Origin: Micromonospora_J zhanjiangensis
GTDB taxonomy: Bacteria > Actinomycetota > Actinomycetes > Mycobacteriales > Micromonosporaceae
DNA: 64,000 nucleotides
Reading direction: 5' to 3'
Assembly (NCBI RefSeq): GCF_042650605.1
Contig: NZ_JBHSBN010000014.1
Span: forward strand, 62,001-126,000
Positions 40,652 through 49,093 of this stretch are shown piece by piece. The position numbers and the translations under genes are program-made. Position 1 is the first letter of the stretch, and every line of letters begins with the position of its first letter. Under the pieces are notes generated by a model. That model was not told where the DNA came from. It did no database searches and worked only from the letters and a program-made list of their open reading frames with translations.

Positions 40652-41968
40652 TCAGGGCTTGCGCTGCTTCAGCAGCCAGCGCAGGGCCGAGCCGTCCTCG
40701 TAGGTCGGTCCGTACGCGGCGTGGTAGTCCGGGAGGGAGAAGGCGGCGTCGTCGTACTCGACGTAGTGCAGCAGCGCGGCCGTCTGCTCCGGGGTCTTGC
40801 CACGGGCCGCGTACGCGTCCTGCAGCAGCGTCCGGGTGGTCCGGGCCAGGCTGATGTTCAGTAGGTGGTCGTGCACGCCGTGGGTGACCCAGAGCGGGAT
40901 CTCGGCGGCCGCGATCGCCTTGGCCTGGTCGGCGTTGACGGCGAAACCGCCGGTCACCAGGCCGCCGGCGAACAGGTCCGGCCGCTTGGCGTAGGCGTTC
41001 CAGAGCAGTTGCGAGCCGTACGAGACGGTGGTCGCGTAGACCCGCCGCTGGTCCACGGCGAAGTCCTTGGCGAACTGGTCCAGCAGCTTCACCAGCAGGT
41101 CCGCCTCGGCCGGGCCGCCCACCCGCTGGTGTTGCGGGGCCAGCACGATGACGTCCTCGGTGCTGCCGGTCCACTCCGGTTGCAACCATGCGGTGGCGGG
41201 GATGTCGGCGGCCACCTGGACCAGCGAATTGTCACCGTCCCAGCCCATGCCGTGCCCGGGCAGGACCACCATCAGCGGGTACTTCTTCGCCGGGTCGTAG
41301 TTCTTCGGCAGGTGGTAGTGGTACGGCAGGACCATGCCGCCGCTGAGGTACGAGCCGTACCGGAACTCGTCGACCAGCTGGTTGACCGCCTGCGCGGTCA
41401 CCTTCCGGGACGTGTTCGGCGTCGCCTTCGCCAGCACCGGTCCCTTGCCGAGACCGAGGGCCGGCTGGCCGTGCACGGCCTTGCGCTGCGTCACCCTGGT
41501 CGGCAGGTCCGGGTTCACCTTCACCGTGCACATGAAGGTCGGGCACTTGGAGACGATGACGGTCCAGCCGGCGTTCTGGTCGGGGTCGAGTTCGACGATG
41601 ACGTACCGGCCCCGGACCGAGCGGTGGTCCGCCCGGGTGGCGGCGGTGTCGTTGACGTACGTGCGGGTGACCGTGCGATCGGTCAGCTTGGGCAGGTCCT
41701 CGATGGGGTTGAACCGGAAGTTGTAGCTGGTGTCCTGCACGGAGAACGTGGAGTTGTCCAGCTCCCGCGGGTTGACGGGCGCGCCGTACTCGACCGCCAC
41801 CGCGGAGACCTTCTGACCGTACGTGTAGACGGTCGTGATCGGGGTGATGCCGCGGATTCCCTCGTCCGAGCCACCGCCACCGCCGCCCGCCTGCGCGTCG
41901 TACGTCAGACCCGATATCGCCAATGCCAGGGTCGAGGCGATCGCCACGACCCGTCTGCCTAACCGCAT
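40652..41968 (-). CDS. Secreted alpha/beta-hydrolase (esterase/PHB-depolymerase-like)
   Basis: 438-residue exported protein with a signal peptide to about residue 27 (TYDAQA). A beta-rich N-terminal domain (about 40-200) is followed by an alpha/beta-hydrolase domain with PLMVVLPGHGMGWDGD, a nucleophile in ATTVSYGSQLLW (TxSxG instead of GxSxG), and His in THGVHDHLL. It resembles PHB-depolymerase-type and feruloyl esterases or secreted prolyl-oligopeptidase-like proteins. The exact LacI palindrome lies 20 bp upstream, so it is part of the sugar regulon, perhaps deacylating a polysaccharide. ATG 41968 has AAAGGAAG. Confidence 0.8.
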   Translation of the reverse strand: MRLGRRVVAIASTLALAISGLTYDAQAGGGGGGSDEGIRGITPITTVYTYGQKVSAVAVEYGAPVNPRELDNSTFSVQDTSYNFRFNPIEDLPKLTDRTVTRTYVNDTAATRADHRSVRGRYVIVELDPDQNAGWTVIVSKCPTFMCTVKVNPDLPTRVTQRKAVHGQPALGLGKGPVLAKATPNTSRKVTAQAVNQLVDEFRYGSYLSGGMVLPYHYHLPKNYDPAKKYPLMVVLPGHGMGWDGDNSLVQVAADIPATAWLQPEWTGSTEDVIVLAPQHQRVGGPAEADLLVKLLDQFAKDFAVDQRRVYATTVSYGSQLLWNAYAKRPDLFAGGLVTGGFAVNADQAKAIAAAEIPLWVTHGVHDHLLNISLARTTRTLLQDAYAARGKTPEQTAALLHYVEYDDAAFSLPDYHAAYGPTYEDGSALRWLLKQRKP

Positions 41969-41987
41969 CCGGCTCTTCCTTTCAGCC

Positions 41988-42003
41988 GCTAAACTGATTT
42001 AGC
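41988..42003 (-). promoter_or_regulatory. LacI operator before secreted esterase-like gene
   Basis: GCTAAACTGATTTAGC, identical to the copy at 38324, 20 bp before the esterase-like ATG. Downstream bases (AAGAGCATG here, ACGAGCATG at the other copy) also match, so the shared block is about 25 bases. Confidence 0.88.
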
Positions 42004-42067
42004 AAGAGCATGCGCGCGGCCTTTCAGGCATGTCAAGCACGGTGGGAAACGATCCGGAAACATGGCG

Positions 42068-42096
42068 CGGGTCCCGTCGCGTCGCGACGGGACCCG
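42068..42096 (-). terminator. Terminator hairpin after GDSL hydrolase
   Basis: Perfect 13-bp stem (CGGGTCCCGTCGC and complement) with a GTC loop, 20 bp after the GDSL hydrolase stop on the minus strand. It separates this gene from the LacI-controlled esterase-like gene. Confidence 0.8.
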
Positions 42097-42115
42097 TCCG
42101 GACCGGTCGCCGGTG

Positions 42116-43009
42116 TCAGCCGGTCAGTCTGGCCAGCAGGGCGTCGGCCATGCCCTGCTCACCCCGGGCGTTGGGGTGGAACGGGGCGGCCGAGTTCTGC
42201 GGGACCAGCCCCTCGACCCACCGGGTGCCGCTGCCCTTGCAGGTGTCCCGGCCGATCGACGGGGTGTAGACGTCGACGTAGCTGGCGTTGTTCGCCGCCG
42301 CCGTACCGGCCAGCATCGCGTTCAGTGCCTTCTCGACCCCGCGCAGGTACGGCACGTCCTGGTAGGCGATCGGGACCACCGGCCAGCAGCCGTAACCGCT
42401 GTCCGGCAGGATCGCCGGGTAGCCGAGCACCGCGACCCGCGCGTTCGGGGCGGCGGCGCGCACCGCCCGCAGCACGGCGGTCACCTTCGGGACGGTGGCG
42501 TCGATCCGGGCGCGCAACTGGTCGGTGCCCCCGGCGGTGTACCGGTCCTTGCACGGCGACCCGAGCGGGCTGCTCAGGCTGGCCTGGGCGCAACTGCTGA
42601 TGATGTCGGAGAAGCCGATGTCGTTGCCCCCGATCTGCACGGTGACCAGAGCCGTGTTCGAGGTGACCGCGTTCAGTTGCGGTGGCACCGTGATGCCGAG
42701 CTGCCCGCTGCCGGCGTGGAGGATGTCGTCGGTGGTGGCACCCGAGCAGCTCACGTCGACCAACGGCGAGGAGCCGGCCGATCCGGCGACCAGGGTCGGA
42801 TAGTTGCGGTTGGAGCGCAGGCAGTTCAGGTCGACCTGCGCCGGGATGAGCGGCCCGGCGGTGTACGAGTCGCCCAGCGCGACGTAGCGCCCGGTGGGTA
42901 CGGCGGCGCTGGCGGGTGGGGTGAGGGCGAGCAGCACCCCGGCGACGGCGGTGGTGACCGCGGCCAACCGGGTGGCCGTCCGCAGCAGCGGCAGGCGGGG
43001 ACGGGTCAT
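42116..43009 (-). CDS. Secreted SGNH/GDSL hydrolase
   Basis: 297-residue extracellular esterase or lipase. Signal peptide to about residue 35 (TPPASA). Block I GDSYTAG with the nucleophile Ser, block III IGGNDIGF with Asn, and block V near the end (FHPNARGEQG) with the His. Six cysteines fit the three disulphides of Streptomyces SGNH lipases. The upstream 140-bp gap with the divergent flavoprotein gene is AT-richer than its surroundings and probably holds both promoters. No LacI palindrome precedes it. Confidence 0.92.
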   Translation of the reverse strand: MTRPRLPLLRTATRLAAVTTAVAGVLLALTPPASAAVPTGRYVALGDSYTAGPLIPAQVDLNCLRSNRNYPTLVAGSAGSSPLVDVSCSGATTDDILHAGSGQLGITVPPQLNAVTSNTALVTVQIGGNDIGFSDIISSCAQASLSSPLGSPCKDRYTAGGTDQLRARIDATVPKVTAVLRAVRAAAPNARVAVLGYPAILPDSGYGCWPVVPIAYQDVPYLRGVEKALNAMLAGTAAANNASYVDVYTPSIGRDTCKGSGTRWVEGLVPQNSAAPFHPNARGEQGMADALLARLTG

Positions 43010-43151
43010 GGGGGCTCCCGGGGGTGAGGGGTGCCGTGATTGTGTCGGTGTTAACGTCAGTGGTCAATATTTACGAACGCGATACTTCCGGGCCGCGGTC
43101 ACCATGGGTCGTCCTGATATTTCTCTGAGTTGAGCGTCGTACGTTCGGCCG

Positions 43152-44720
43152 GTGACTGGGAACCCGCTGGACTACCTCATCGTCGGTGCCGGACCGGCCG
43201 GGCTGCAGCTCGCCGCGTTGCTGGAACGGGACGGCCGGCGTGACTACCTGGTGCTGGAGGGTGCCGACGGGCCGGGTGCGTTCTTCACCAGATTCCCGAG
43301 GCACCGGACGCTCATCTCCATCAACAAGCCGCACACCGGCTCCGACGATCCGGAGTTCAACCTGCGGCTGGACTGGAACTCGCTGCTCGGGGACGACCGG
43401 ACGCCGCGATTCACCACCTACACCGAGCGGTACTTCCCGCCCGCCGACCTGATGGTGCGCTACCTGGCCGACTTCGCCGCCGAGACCGGGGTGCAGGTAC
43501 GGTACGGCGCCCGGGTGGTCCGGGTGGGCCGGGACGACGACTGCTTCACGGTGGCCGACGCGGCGGGGCGGGCGTACCGGGCCCGCCGGCTCGTGGTGGC
43601 CACCGGGGTCAGCCGGGCGTACCTGCCCGCCGTCCCGGGCATCGAGACGGCGGAGCGGTACGACACGATGTCCGTCGACCCACGGGACTTCCTCGACCAG
43701 CGGGTGCTGGTGATCGGCAAGGGCAACTCGGCGTTCGAGACCGCCGACAACCTGATGGAGACCACCGCCGTCATCCACGTGGCCGGACCCGGTTCGGTGC
43801 GGATGGCCTGGCGGTCGCACTACGTCGGGCACCTGCGCGCGGTCAACAACAACTTCCTCGACACGTACCAGTTGAAGGCGGCGAACGCGATCCTGGACGG
43901 GCACGTGCGGCACATCCGGCGCGACCCGGACGGCTACCGGGTCACCTTCAGCTTCACCCGGGCCGACGAGGTCGTCCGGGAACTGCACTACGACCGGGTC
44001 CTGGTCTGCACCGGGTTCCGCTTCGACCCGGACATCTTCGCCGACGACTGCCGGCCGGCGCTGACCATCGACGACCGGTTCCCGGCGCAGACCGACGAGT
44101 GGGAGTCGGTGAACGTACCGGACCTGTTCTTCGCCGGAACCCTGTCGCAGGCCCGCGACTTCAAACGGTCCACGAACGGTTTCATCCACGGCTTCCGGTA
44201 CGGCGTCCGGGCGCTGCACAAGATGCTGGAGCGCCGGTACCACGACACGCCGTGGCCGGCCGAAAAGATCGACGCCACCCCGGAGGCGATCGCCGACGCG
44301 ATCATCGCCCGGATCAACCGCTCGTCCGGACTCTGGCAGCAGTTCGGCGTGCTCGCCGACGCGGTCACCGTCGCCGGCCGGGCCGCCCGCTACCACGACG
44401 AGGTGCCGGTCGACTACCTCGCCCGGGTCGGACTGTCCACCGACGACCACCGGGCGACCGACGTGTTCGCGGTGACCCTGGAGTACGGACCCGACCACGA
44501 CAAGGTCGATCCCTTCGACGTGTCGGTGCGCCGGATCGCGCAGGACGTGCCCGGGCAGGCGCACGCCGCGGCGTACCTGCACCCGGTCGTGCGGCACCAC
44601 CGCGGCGGCGCGGTCCGGGCGGTGCACCACCTGGCGGAGAACCTGGACAACCGGTGGGACCGGCCGGACGTGCACCGCACACCGCTGGTGGCCTTCCTGA
44701 CCGATCGTCTCGCGTCCTGA
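43152..44720 (+). CDS. FOXRED2-like FAD-dependent oxidoreductase
   Basis: 522-residue flavoprotein. VGAGPAGLQLAALLERDGRRDYLVLE binds FAD; FFTRFPRHRTLISINKPHTG and FNLRLDWNSLL resemble the eukaryotic FOXRED2/ERFAD type; a second Rossmann motif VIGKGNSAFETADNLM likely binds NADPH. This arrangement is that of flavin monooxygenases. GTG start at 43152. First of four genes followed, within 8 bp or by overlap, by an alpha-hydroxy-acid oxidase, a P450 and an antiporter. The substrate is unknown; oxidation of a small-molecule amine or sulphur is possible. Confidence 0.82.
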   Translation: MTGNPLDYLIVGAGPAGLQLAALLERDGRRDYLVLEGADGPGAFFTRFPRHRTLISINKPHTGSDDPEFNLRLDWNSLLGDDRTPRFTTYTERYFPPADLMVRYLADFAAETGVQVRYGARVVRVGRDDDCFTVADAAGRAYRARRLVVATGVSRAYLPAVPGIETAERYDTMSVDPRDFLDQRVLVIGKGNSAFETADNLMETTAVIHVAGPGSVRMAWRSHYVGHLRAVNNNFLDTYQLKAANAILDGHVRHIRRDPDGYRVTFSFTRADEVVRELHYDRVLVCTGFRFDPDIFADDCRPALTIDDRFPAQTDEWESVNVPDLFFAGTLSQARDFKRSTNGFIHGFRYGVRALHKMLERRYHDTPWPAEKIDATPEAIADAIIARINRSSGLWQQFGVLADAVTVAGRAARYHDEVPVDYLARVGLSTDDHRATDVFAVTLEYGPDHDKVDPFDVSVRRIAQDVPGQAHAAAYLHPVVRHHRGGAVRAVHHLAENLDNRWDRPDVHRTPLVAFLTDRLAS

Positions 44721-44727
44721 GCCGGCC

Positions 44728-45771
44728 GTGTTCAGCCTGCCGGACGTGGCGGCGGCGGCCGCCGGGCGGCTGGCCGCCGCGCACTACGACTTCTTCGCCG
44801 GTGGCGCGGACGACGAACGGACGCTGCGCGCCAACACCGACGCCTTCGACCGGTACCGGCTGCGGCCCCGGGTGCTGCGCGGGGTCGGCGAGCGCGACCT
44901 GACCGTCACGGTGCTCGGTCAGTCGCTGTCGATGCCGGTCCTGATCGCACCGACCGCCTTCCACCGGCTGGCCCATCCGGACGGCGAGGTCGGCACCGCG
45001 CGGGCCGCCGCGGCGGCCGGGACGGTGCTGGTGCTGAGCATGGCGGCCACCCAGCCGGTCGAGCAGGTCGCGGCCACCGGCGTCCGGTTCTGGTTCCAGC
45101 TGTATGTGCAACCGGACCGGGCGTTCACCGAGCGGCTGGTCCGGCGGGTGGCGGCGGCCGGCTGCGGGGCCTTGGTGGTGACGGTCGACTCGCCGGTGTT
45201 CGGTCGGCGCCGGCGCGACCTGCGCAACGGGTTCCTCGACCTGCCCGCCGGCCTGGCCTGCGAGAACCTGCGGGATCCGGCGGGGTCCGGGCCGCCCCGG
45301 GCCATCGGGTGGGAGCCCGGTCTGAACTGGGACGTGCTCGACTGGCTGCGCGGGATCACCTCGCTGCCGATCGTGCTCAAGGGCATCCTGCACCCGGCCG
45401 ACGCGGTCCGCGCCGCCGAGCGTGGCGTCGACGCGATCATCGTGTCCAACCACGGCGGTCGGCAGCTCGACGCCGCGGTGACCGGCATCGACGCGTTACC
45501 GGCCGTGGTGGACGCGGTCGGTGACCGGCTGCCGGTCCTCGTCGACGGCGGGATTCGACGGGGCACCGACGTGCTGACCGCACTGGCGCTCGGCGCGAGC
45601 GCGGTCGCCGTCGGTCGGCCGGTGCTCTGGGGGCTGGCCGTGGCCGGCGCGGACGGCGTACGGCAGGTCCTGGAACTGCTGCGCGACGAGCTGGACCGGG
45701 CGATGGCGCTGTGCGGCGCGGACCGGGTCGCCGCGCTCGGTCCGGACCTCGTCGAGACGGTGGGGAGGTGA
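44728..45771 (+). CDS. FMN-dependent alpha-hydroxy-acid oxidase/dehydrogenase
   Basis: 347-residue TIM-barrel flavoenzyme of the glycolate oxidase/lactate oxidase/mandelate dehydrogenase family. APTAFHRLAHPDGEVGTARAA and the active-site signature SNHGGRQLD with the catalytic His and Arg are present. PIVLKGILHPADA carries the FMN-site Lys. GTG start 7 bases after the previous stop. It oxidises an alpha-hydroxy acid to the keto acid. The neighbouring flavoprotein and P450 suggest a tailoring role rather than central metabolism. Confidence 0.92.
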   Translation: MFSLPDVAAAAAGRLAAAHYDFFAGGADDERTLRANTDAFDRYRLRPRVLRGVGERDLTVTVLGQSLSMPVLIAPTAFHRLAHPDGEVGTARAAAAAGTVLVLSMAATQPVEQVAATGVRFWFQLYVQPDRAFTERLVRRVAAAGCGALVVTVDSPVFGRRRRDLRNGFLDLPAGLACENLRDPAGSGPPRAIGWEPGLNWDVLDWLRGITSLPIVLKGILHPADAVRAAERGVDAIIVSNHGGRQLDAAVTGIDALPAVVDAVGDRLPVLVDGGIRRGTDVLTALALGASAVAVGRPVLWGLAVAGADGVRQVLELLRDELDRAMALCGADRVAALGPDLVETVGR

Positions 45772-45773
45772 CC

Positions 45774-47072
45774 GTGCGGTTCCTGCCGGGGTTGCTCATC
45801 CACGCCCGGGAATGGATCTTCAGGCGGATCAACGGCACCGAGGGTGTGCCGGTGCCCGGACCGCTGGTGGGCGTCGAACACTTCGAGCGGATCTACGCCG
45901 ACGCCGCCGCGGACGGGCGCAGTCGCGGCGCGGGCCTGTCCGACCTGTTCTGGTACTGGCTGGCGCCGGGCCCGCAGCTGCACCAGGAGCACCTCGAACC
46001 GGGGGAGCGGTACCAGGCGGTCGCCCGGACCACCCGCCGGATCCTGGCCGTGCCGCACCAACGGTCGGCCGACCTGGCCGCCGCGGCCACCCGGCGGGCG
46101 CTGGGTCGGCTGCCGGCCGACCGTACCTCGCTGGTGCGGTTGCGTGACCTGATGATGCCGGTGTGGGCCGAGGTCTACCACGAACTGGTCTTCGGCGAAC
46201 CGTGCCCGGCCGACGCGCGCGACCTGATCGTCGCCAACGCCGACGACGTGGTCACCGCGCTCAAGTGCTGCTCGCTGCGGCACATGGACCGCCGGGACCG
46301 GCTCACCCGCCACCTGCTGGCCCGGATCGAGGCCGGTACGGTTCCGGTGCTCCTGCCGCCGGGGTTCACCGCCCTGGAGAACGCCTGGTACCTGCAGGGC
46401 GCGTTCTTCAACACCGCGGTCGTGCAGATGTCCGAGGCGATGGCGCACCTGCTGCTCGCGGTCGCCCAGCACCCGGCCGTGCAGCGTGACCTGGTCGCCG
46501 GGCTGGACGACGACGCCGCCGTCGACCGGGTCGTCGACGAGACGCTGCGGGTGCACCCGCTGTTCGGGGTGGCGCACCGCGTCACCTCGGCCCCGATCCG
46601 GGTCGACGACCGGGTCACCCTCCCGGCCGGCTCGGTGCTGCTGTTCAACTACCTGGCCTACCAGCGGACCGGACCGGCGGCGGACGACGCGTTCGACCCG
46701 GACCGGTGGCGGGACCTGGACCGGCGGCGGGCGCACTTCATCCCGTTCGGCGTGACCGCCAACCGGGCCTGCCCGGCCCGCGGCGCGGCACCGGTGATGC
46801 TGCGCGCGGCCGCCCGGGAGGTGCTGCGCCGGTTCACCCTGGCCTCCACGGTGGCGCATTCCCGGTCGTTGCCGAGCCGGGGGCCCTGCTACCTGACGCC
46901 GCCCGGGGCCGTCGGACCCGGTCGGGTCCGGCTGTCCCTGATGCGGCACCGGGACGCCGTCGCAGACGTGGGGCGCAGCCTCGTGCAACTCGTGCTCGGC
47001 ACGCTGATGGTGATCCACGCCCGTCGCCAGAGACTCTGTGCGACCTACTTCGCGGAGGTGCCGCGACCATGA
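45774..47072 (+). CDS. Cytochrome P450, divergent haem loop
   Basis: 432-residue P450-like protein. ExxR is in DETLRVHPLF; the haem-ligand region reads FIPFGVTANRACPARG, where the Cys is one residue further from the Phe than in the canonical FGxGxxxCxG. The I-helix lacks a clear AGxxT (QGAFFNTAVVQ). A 50-residue extension follows the usual end. GTG 45774 has GGGGAGG five bases upstream; a GTG six bases earlier overlaps the previous stop. The stop overlaps the antiporter ATG. It could be a peroxygenase or an unusual monooxygenase. Confidence 0.8.
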   Translation: MRFLPGLLIHAREWIFRRINGTEGVPVPGPLVGVEHFERIYADAAADGRSRGAGLSDLFWYWLAPGPQLHQEHLEPGERYQAVARTTRRILAVPHQRSADLAAAATRRALGRLPADRTSLVRLRDLMMPVWAEVYHELVFGEPCPADARDLIVANADDVVTALKCCSLRHMDRRDRLTRHLLARIEAGTVPVLLPPGFTALENAWYLQGAFFNTAVVQMSEAMAHLLLAVAQHPAVQRDLVAGLDDDAAVDRVVDETLRVHPLFGVAHRVTSAPIRVDDRVTLPAGSVLLFNYLAYQRTGPAADDAFDPDRWRDLDRRRAHFIPFGVTANRACPARGAAPVMLRAAAREVLRRFTLASTVAHSRSLPSRGPCYLTPPGAVGPGRVRLSLMRHRDAVADVGRSLVQLVLGTLMVIHARRQRLCATYFAEVPRP

Positions 47073-48343
47073 CCCCCACCGAACTCGCGCCCCGGTTCTT
47101 CATCGCCGTGGTGATCATCCTGCTGGCCTGCCGGGCGGTCGCCTGGCTGCTGGGCAGGGTGGGTCAACCGCCCGTGGTGAGCGAGATGCTCGCCGGCGTG
47201 CTGCTCGGCCCGTCGCTGCTGGGCCTGCTGCTGCCGCGGGCGCAGGACGCGATCTTCCCGCCGCCGCTCTACCCCATGCTGTACGTCGTCGGCCAGGTCG
47301 GACTGGTCATCTTCATGTTCCAGGCCGGCTACGCCTTCCGCCAGCACGAGGTCACCGGGCTGGTCGGCACCGCCGGGGCGGTCTCCCTCGCCGGGGTCAC
47401 CGCCCCGCTGGTGCTCGGCGTGCTGCTCGTGGTCGGTTTCGGCGCGCCCGCGCACATCCTGGCCGAGGGGACTGCGCTCGGCGTGTCGGCGGCGTTCGTC
47501 GGGGTCGCGCTGGCCATCACCGCCTTTCCCATGCTCGCGCGGATCATCACCGAACGCGGCCAGGCCGGCACCCGGCACGGGTCGCTCGCGCTGGCCAGCG
47601 GCGCGATCGACGACGCGGCGGCGTGGATCATGCTCGCCTTCGTCATCGCGGCGGCCTCCGGCCACACCGGACCGGCGCTGCGTACGGTCGCCGGCGCGCT
47701 GCTGTTCGTCGTGTTGATCTGGTACGTGATCCGCCCGGCCGCCACCGTGCTGATGCGGACCGACCGGTTGGCCGACCCGGCCCGCCTGCTCGGTGTGGTG
47801 GCGCTGCTGTTCGCGGTCGCCTGGTACACCGACGAGATCGGCCTGTACGCGGTCTTCGGCGCGTTCGCGGTCGGTGTGGTCATGCCGGTGGGCGAACGCA
47901 CCGACCACGTGGTGGGACTGCTGTCGCCGGTGTGCCAGACGGTCTTCCTGCCGCTGTTCTTCACGTACTCCGGGTTGCGCACCGAGTTCGGACTGCTCGG
48001 CGACCCGGCCGTGCTGCTGTTCGCGCTCGGTTGCGTCGTGGCGGCCATCGCCGGGAAGTTCGGCGCCTGCTGGGCCGCGGCGCGGCTGCGCGGCGAGCCG
48101 AGCCGGGTGGCCCTGCGGGTGGGCGCGCTGATGAACGCCCGGGGGTTGATGCAACTCATCGCGCTGAACGTGGGCCTGGAAGCCGGGATCGTGAGTCCCG
48201 CGCTGTTCACCGTGCTGGTGCTGGTGGCGCTGGTGACGACGTTGATGGCCACGCCGTTGCTCGACTGGTTCGAACGCCGGGACCGGATCCGCGCGCGTCC
48301 GGTGGCCGAACGGCCCGAGCCGGTTGACCAAATACAACGATAG
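47069..48343 (+). CDS. CPA2 cation:proton antiporter
   Basis: 424-residue membrane protein with about 12 helices. EMLAGVLLGPSLLGLLLP near the start and SGAIDDAAAWIML with the paired Asp of the ion-binding site mark the KefB/NapA-type CPA2 family. No TrkA domain at the C-terminus. ATGA overlap with the P450 ties it to the oxidoreductase operon, where it may drive export of a product or balance ions. Such antiporters also occur in some polyketide clusters. The stop codon lies inside a palindrome preceding the response regulator. Confidence 0.92.
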   Translation: MTPTELAPRFFIAVVIILLACRAVAWLLGRVGQPPVVSEMLAGVLLGPSLLGLLLPRAQDAIFPPPLYPMLYVVGQVGLVIFMFQAGYAFRQHEVTGLVGTAGAVSLAGVTAPLVLGVLLVVGFGAPAHILAEGTALGVSAAFVGVALAITAFPMLARIITERGQAGTRHGSLALASGAIDDAAAWIMLAFVIAAASGHTGPALRTVAGALLFVVLIWYVIRPAATVLMRTDRLADPARLLGVVALLFAVAWYTDEIGLYAVFGAFAVGVVMPVGERTDHVVGLLSPVCQTVFLPLFFTYSGLRTEFGLLGDPAVLLFALGCVVAAIAGKFGACWAAARLRGEPSRVALRVGALMNARGLMQLIALNVGLEAGIVSPALFTVLVLVALVTTLMATPLLDWFERRDRIRARPVAERPEPVDQIQR

Positions 48344-48354
48344 TCATCACTATC
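48339..48354. promoter_or_regulatory. Palindrome before two-component system
   Basis: GATAGTCATCACTATC: perfect 6-bp inverted repeat with a 4-base spacer, overlapping the antiporter stop codon and 34 bp before the response-regulator GTG. A TTGACC hexamer is 11 bases upstream of it. It may be the binding site of the OmpR-type regulator or of another factor. Confidence 0.4.
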
Positions 48355-48387
48355 CCAATGCGGTCCCTCCGTGTGATTCTAGGGGTC

Positions 48388-49074
48388 GTGAGTGGAATCG
48401 GAGTGCGGGAGACGGCCACCTACCGCCTCCTGCTGGTCGAGGACGACGGCGAACTGGCCGAGTTGCTGGCGGACGCGCTGACCGCCGAGGGGTACGTCGT
48501 CGACCTGGCCCGCGACGGCCAGCGCGGCCTGCACCTGGGCCTCACCCGGCGCTACGACGTCGTGGTCATCGACCGGCTGCTGCCGGCGCTGGACGGGCTC
48601 GACCTGTTGCGGCGGCTGCGGTCCAGGGCGGTGCAGTCCCGCGCCCTGCTGCTGACCGCGCTGGGCACCGTGGACGACCGGGTGCACGGCCTGGACGCGG
48701 GCGCCGACGACTACCTGGTCAAACCGTTCCACCTGGACGAGCTGAGCGCGCGGTTGCGGGCGCTGTGCCGGCGTACCGCCGACGGGGCCGAGGCGCTGCG
48801 GATCGGCGCGGCCCACCTCGATCTCAACCTTCGGGACGTGGTGCTGCCGGACGGGCGTCGGGTGGCACTGTCGGCCCGGGAGTTCGAGCTGCTGCGGGTG
48901 CTGGCGGTCCACCCCAACGCCGTGCACTCCCGGTCGGAGCTGCGCCGCCGGGTCTTCGAGGAAACCACCGCCCCATCCATTGTGGACACGTACGTCTACT
49001 ATCTGCGCCGGAAACTGGGCCGGGCCGTGGTACGGACGATCCACGGCCTCGGTTACCGGCTGGGGACGCTCTGA
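48388..49074 (+). CDS. OmpR-family response regulator
   Basis: 228-residue transcription factor. The receiver domain has EDD at 18-20 and phospho-Asp62 in YDVVVIDRLLP; GADDYLVKPF carries the conserved Lys. The C-terminal winged helix includes IVDTYVYYLRRKLG and RTIHGLGYRLG. The GTG at 48388 follows AGGGG, and receiver homology starts there; an ATG 30 bases earlier is possible. Partner of the kinase 19 bp downstream. It lies 44 bp after the antiporter gene on the same strand, so it may report on that operon. Confidence 0.93.
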   Translation: MSGIGVRETATYRLLLVEDDGELAELLADALTAEGYVVDLARDGQRGLHLGLTRRYDVVVIDRLLPALDGLDLLRRLRSRAVQSRALLLTALGTVDDRVHGLDAGADDYLVKPFHLDELSARLRALCRRTADGAEALRIGAAHLDLNLRDVVLPDGRRVALSAREFELLRVLAVHPNAVHSRSELRRRVFEETTAPSIVDTYVYYLRRKLGRAVVRTIHGLGYRLGTL

Positions 49075-49093
49075 TCGACCGCAGGAGGTGCCA

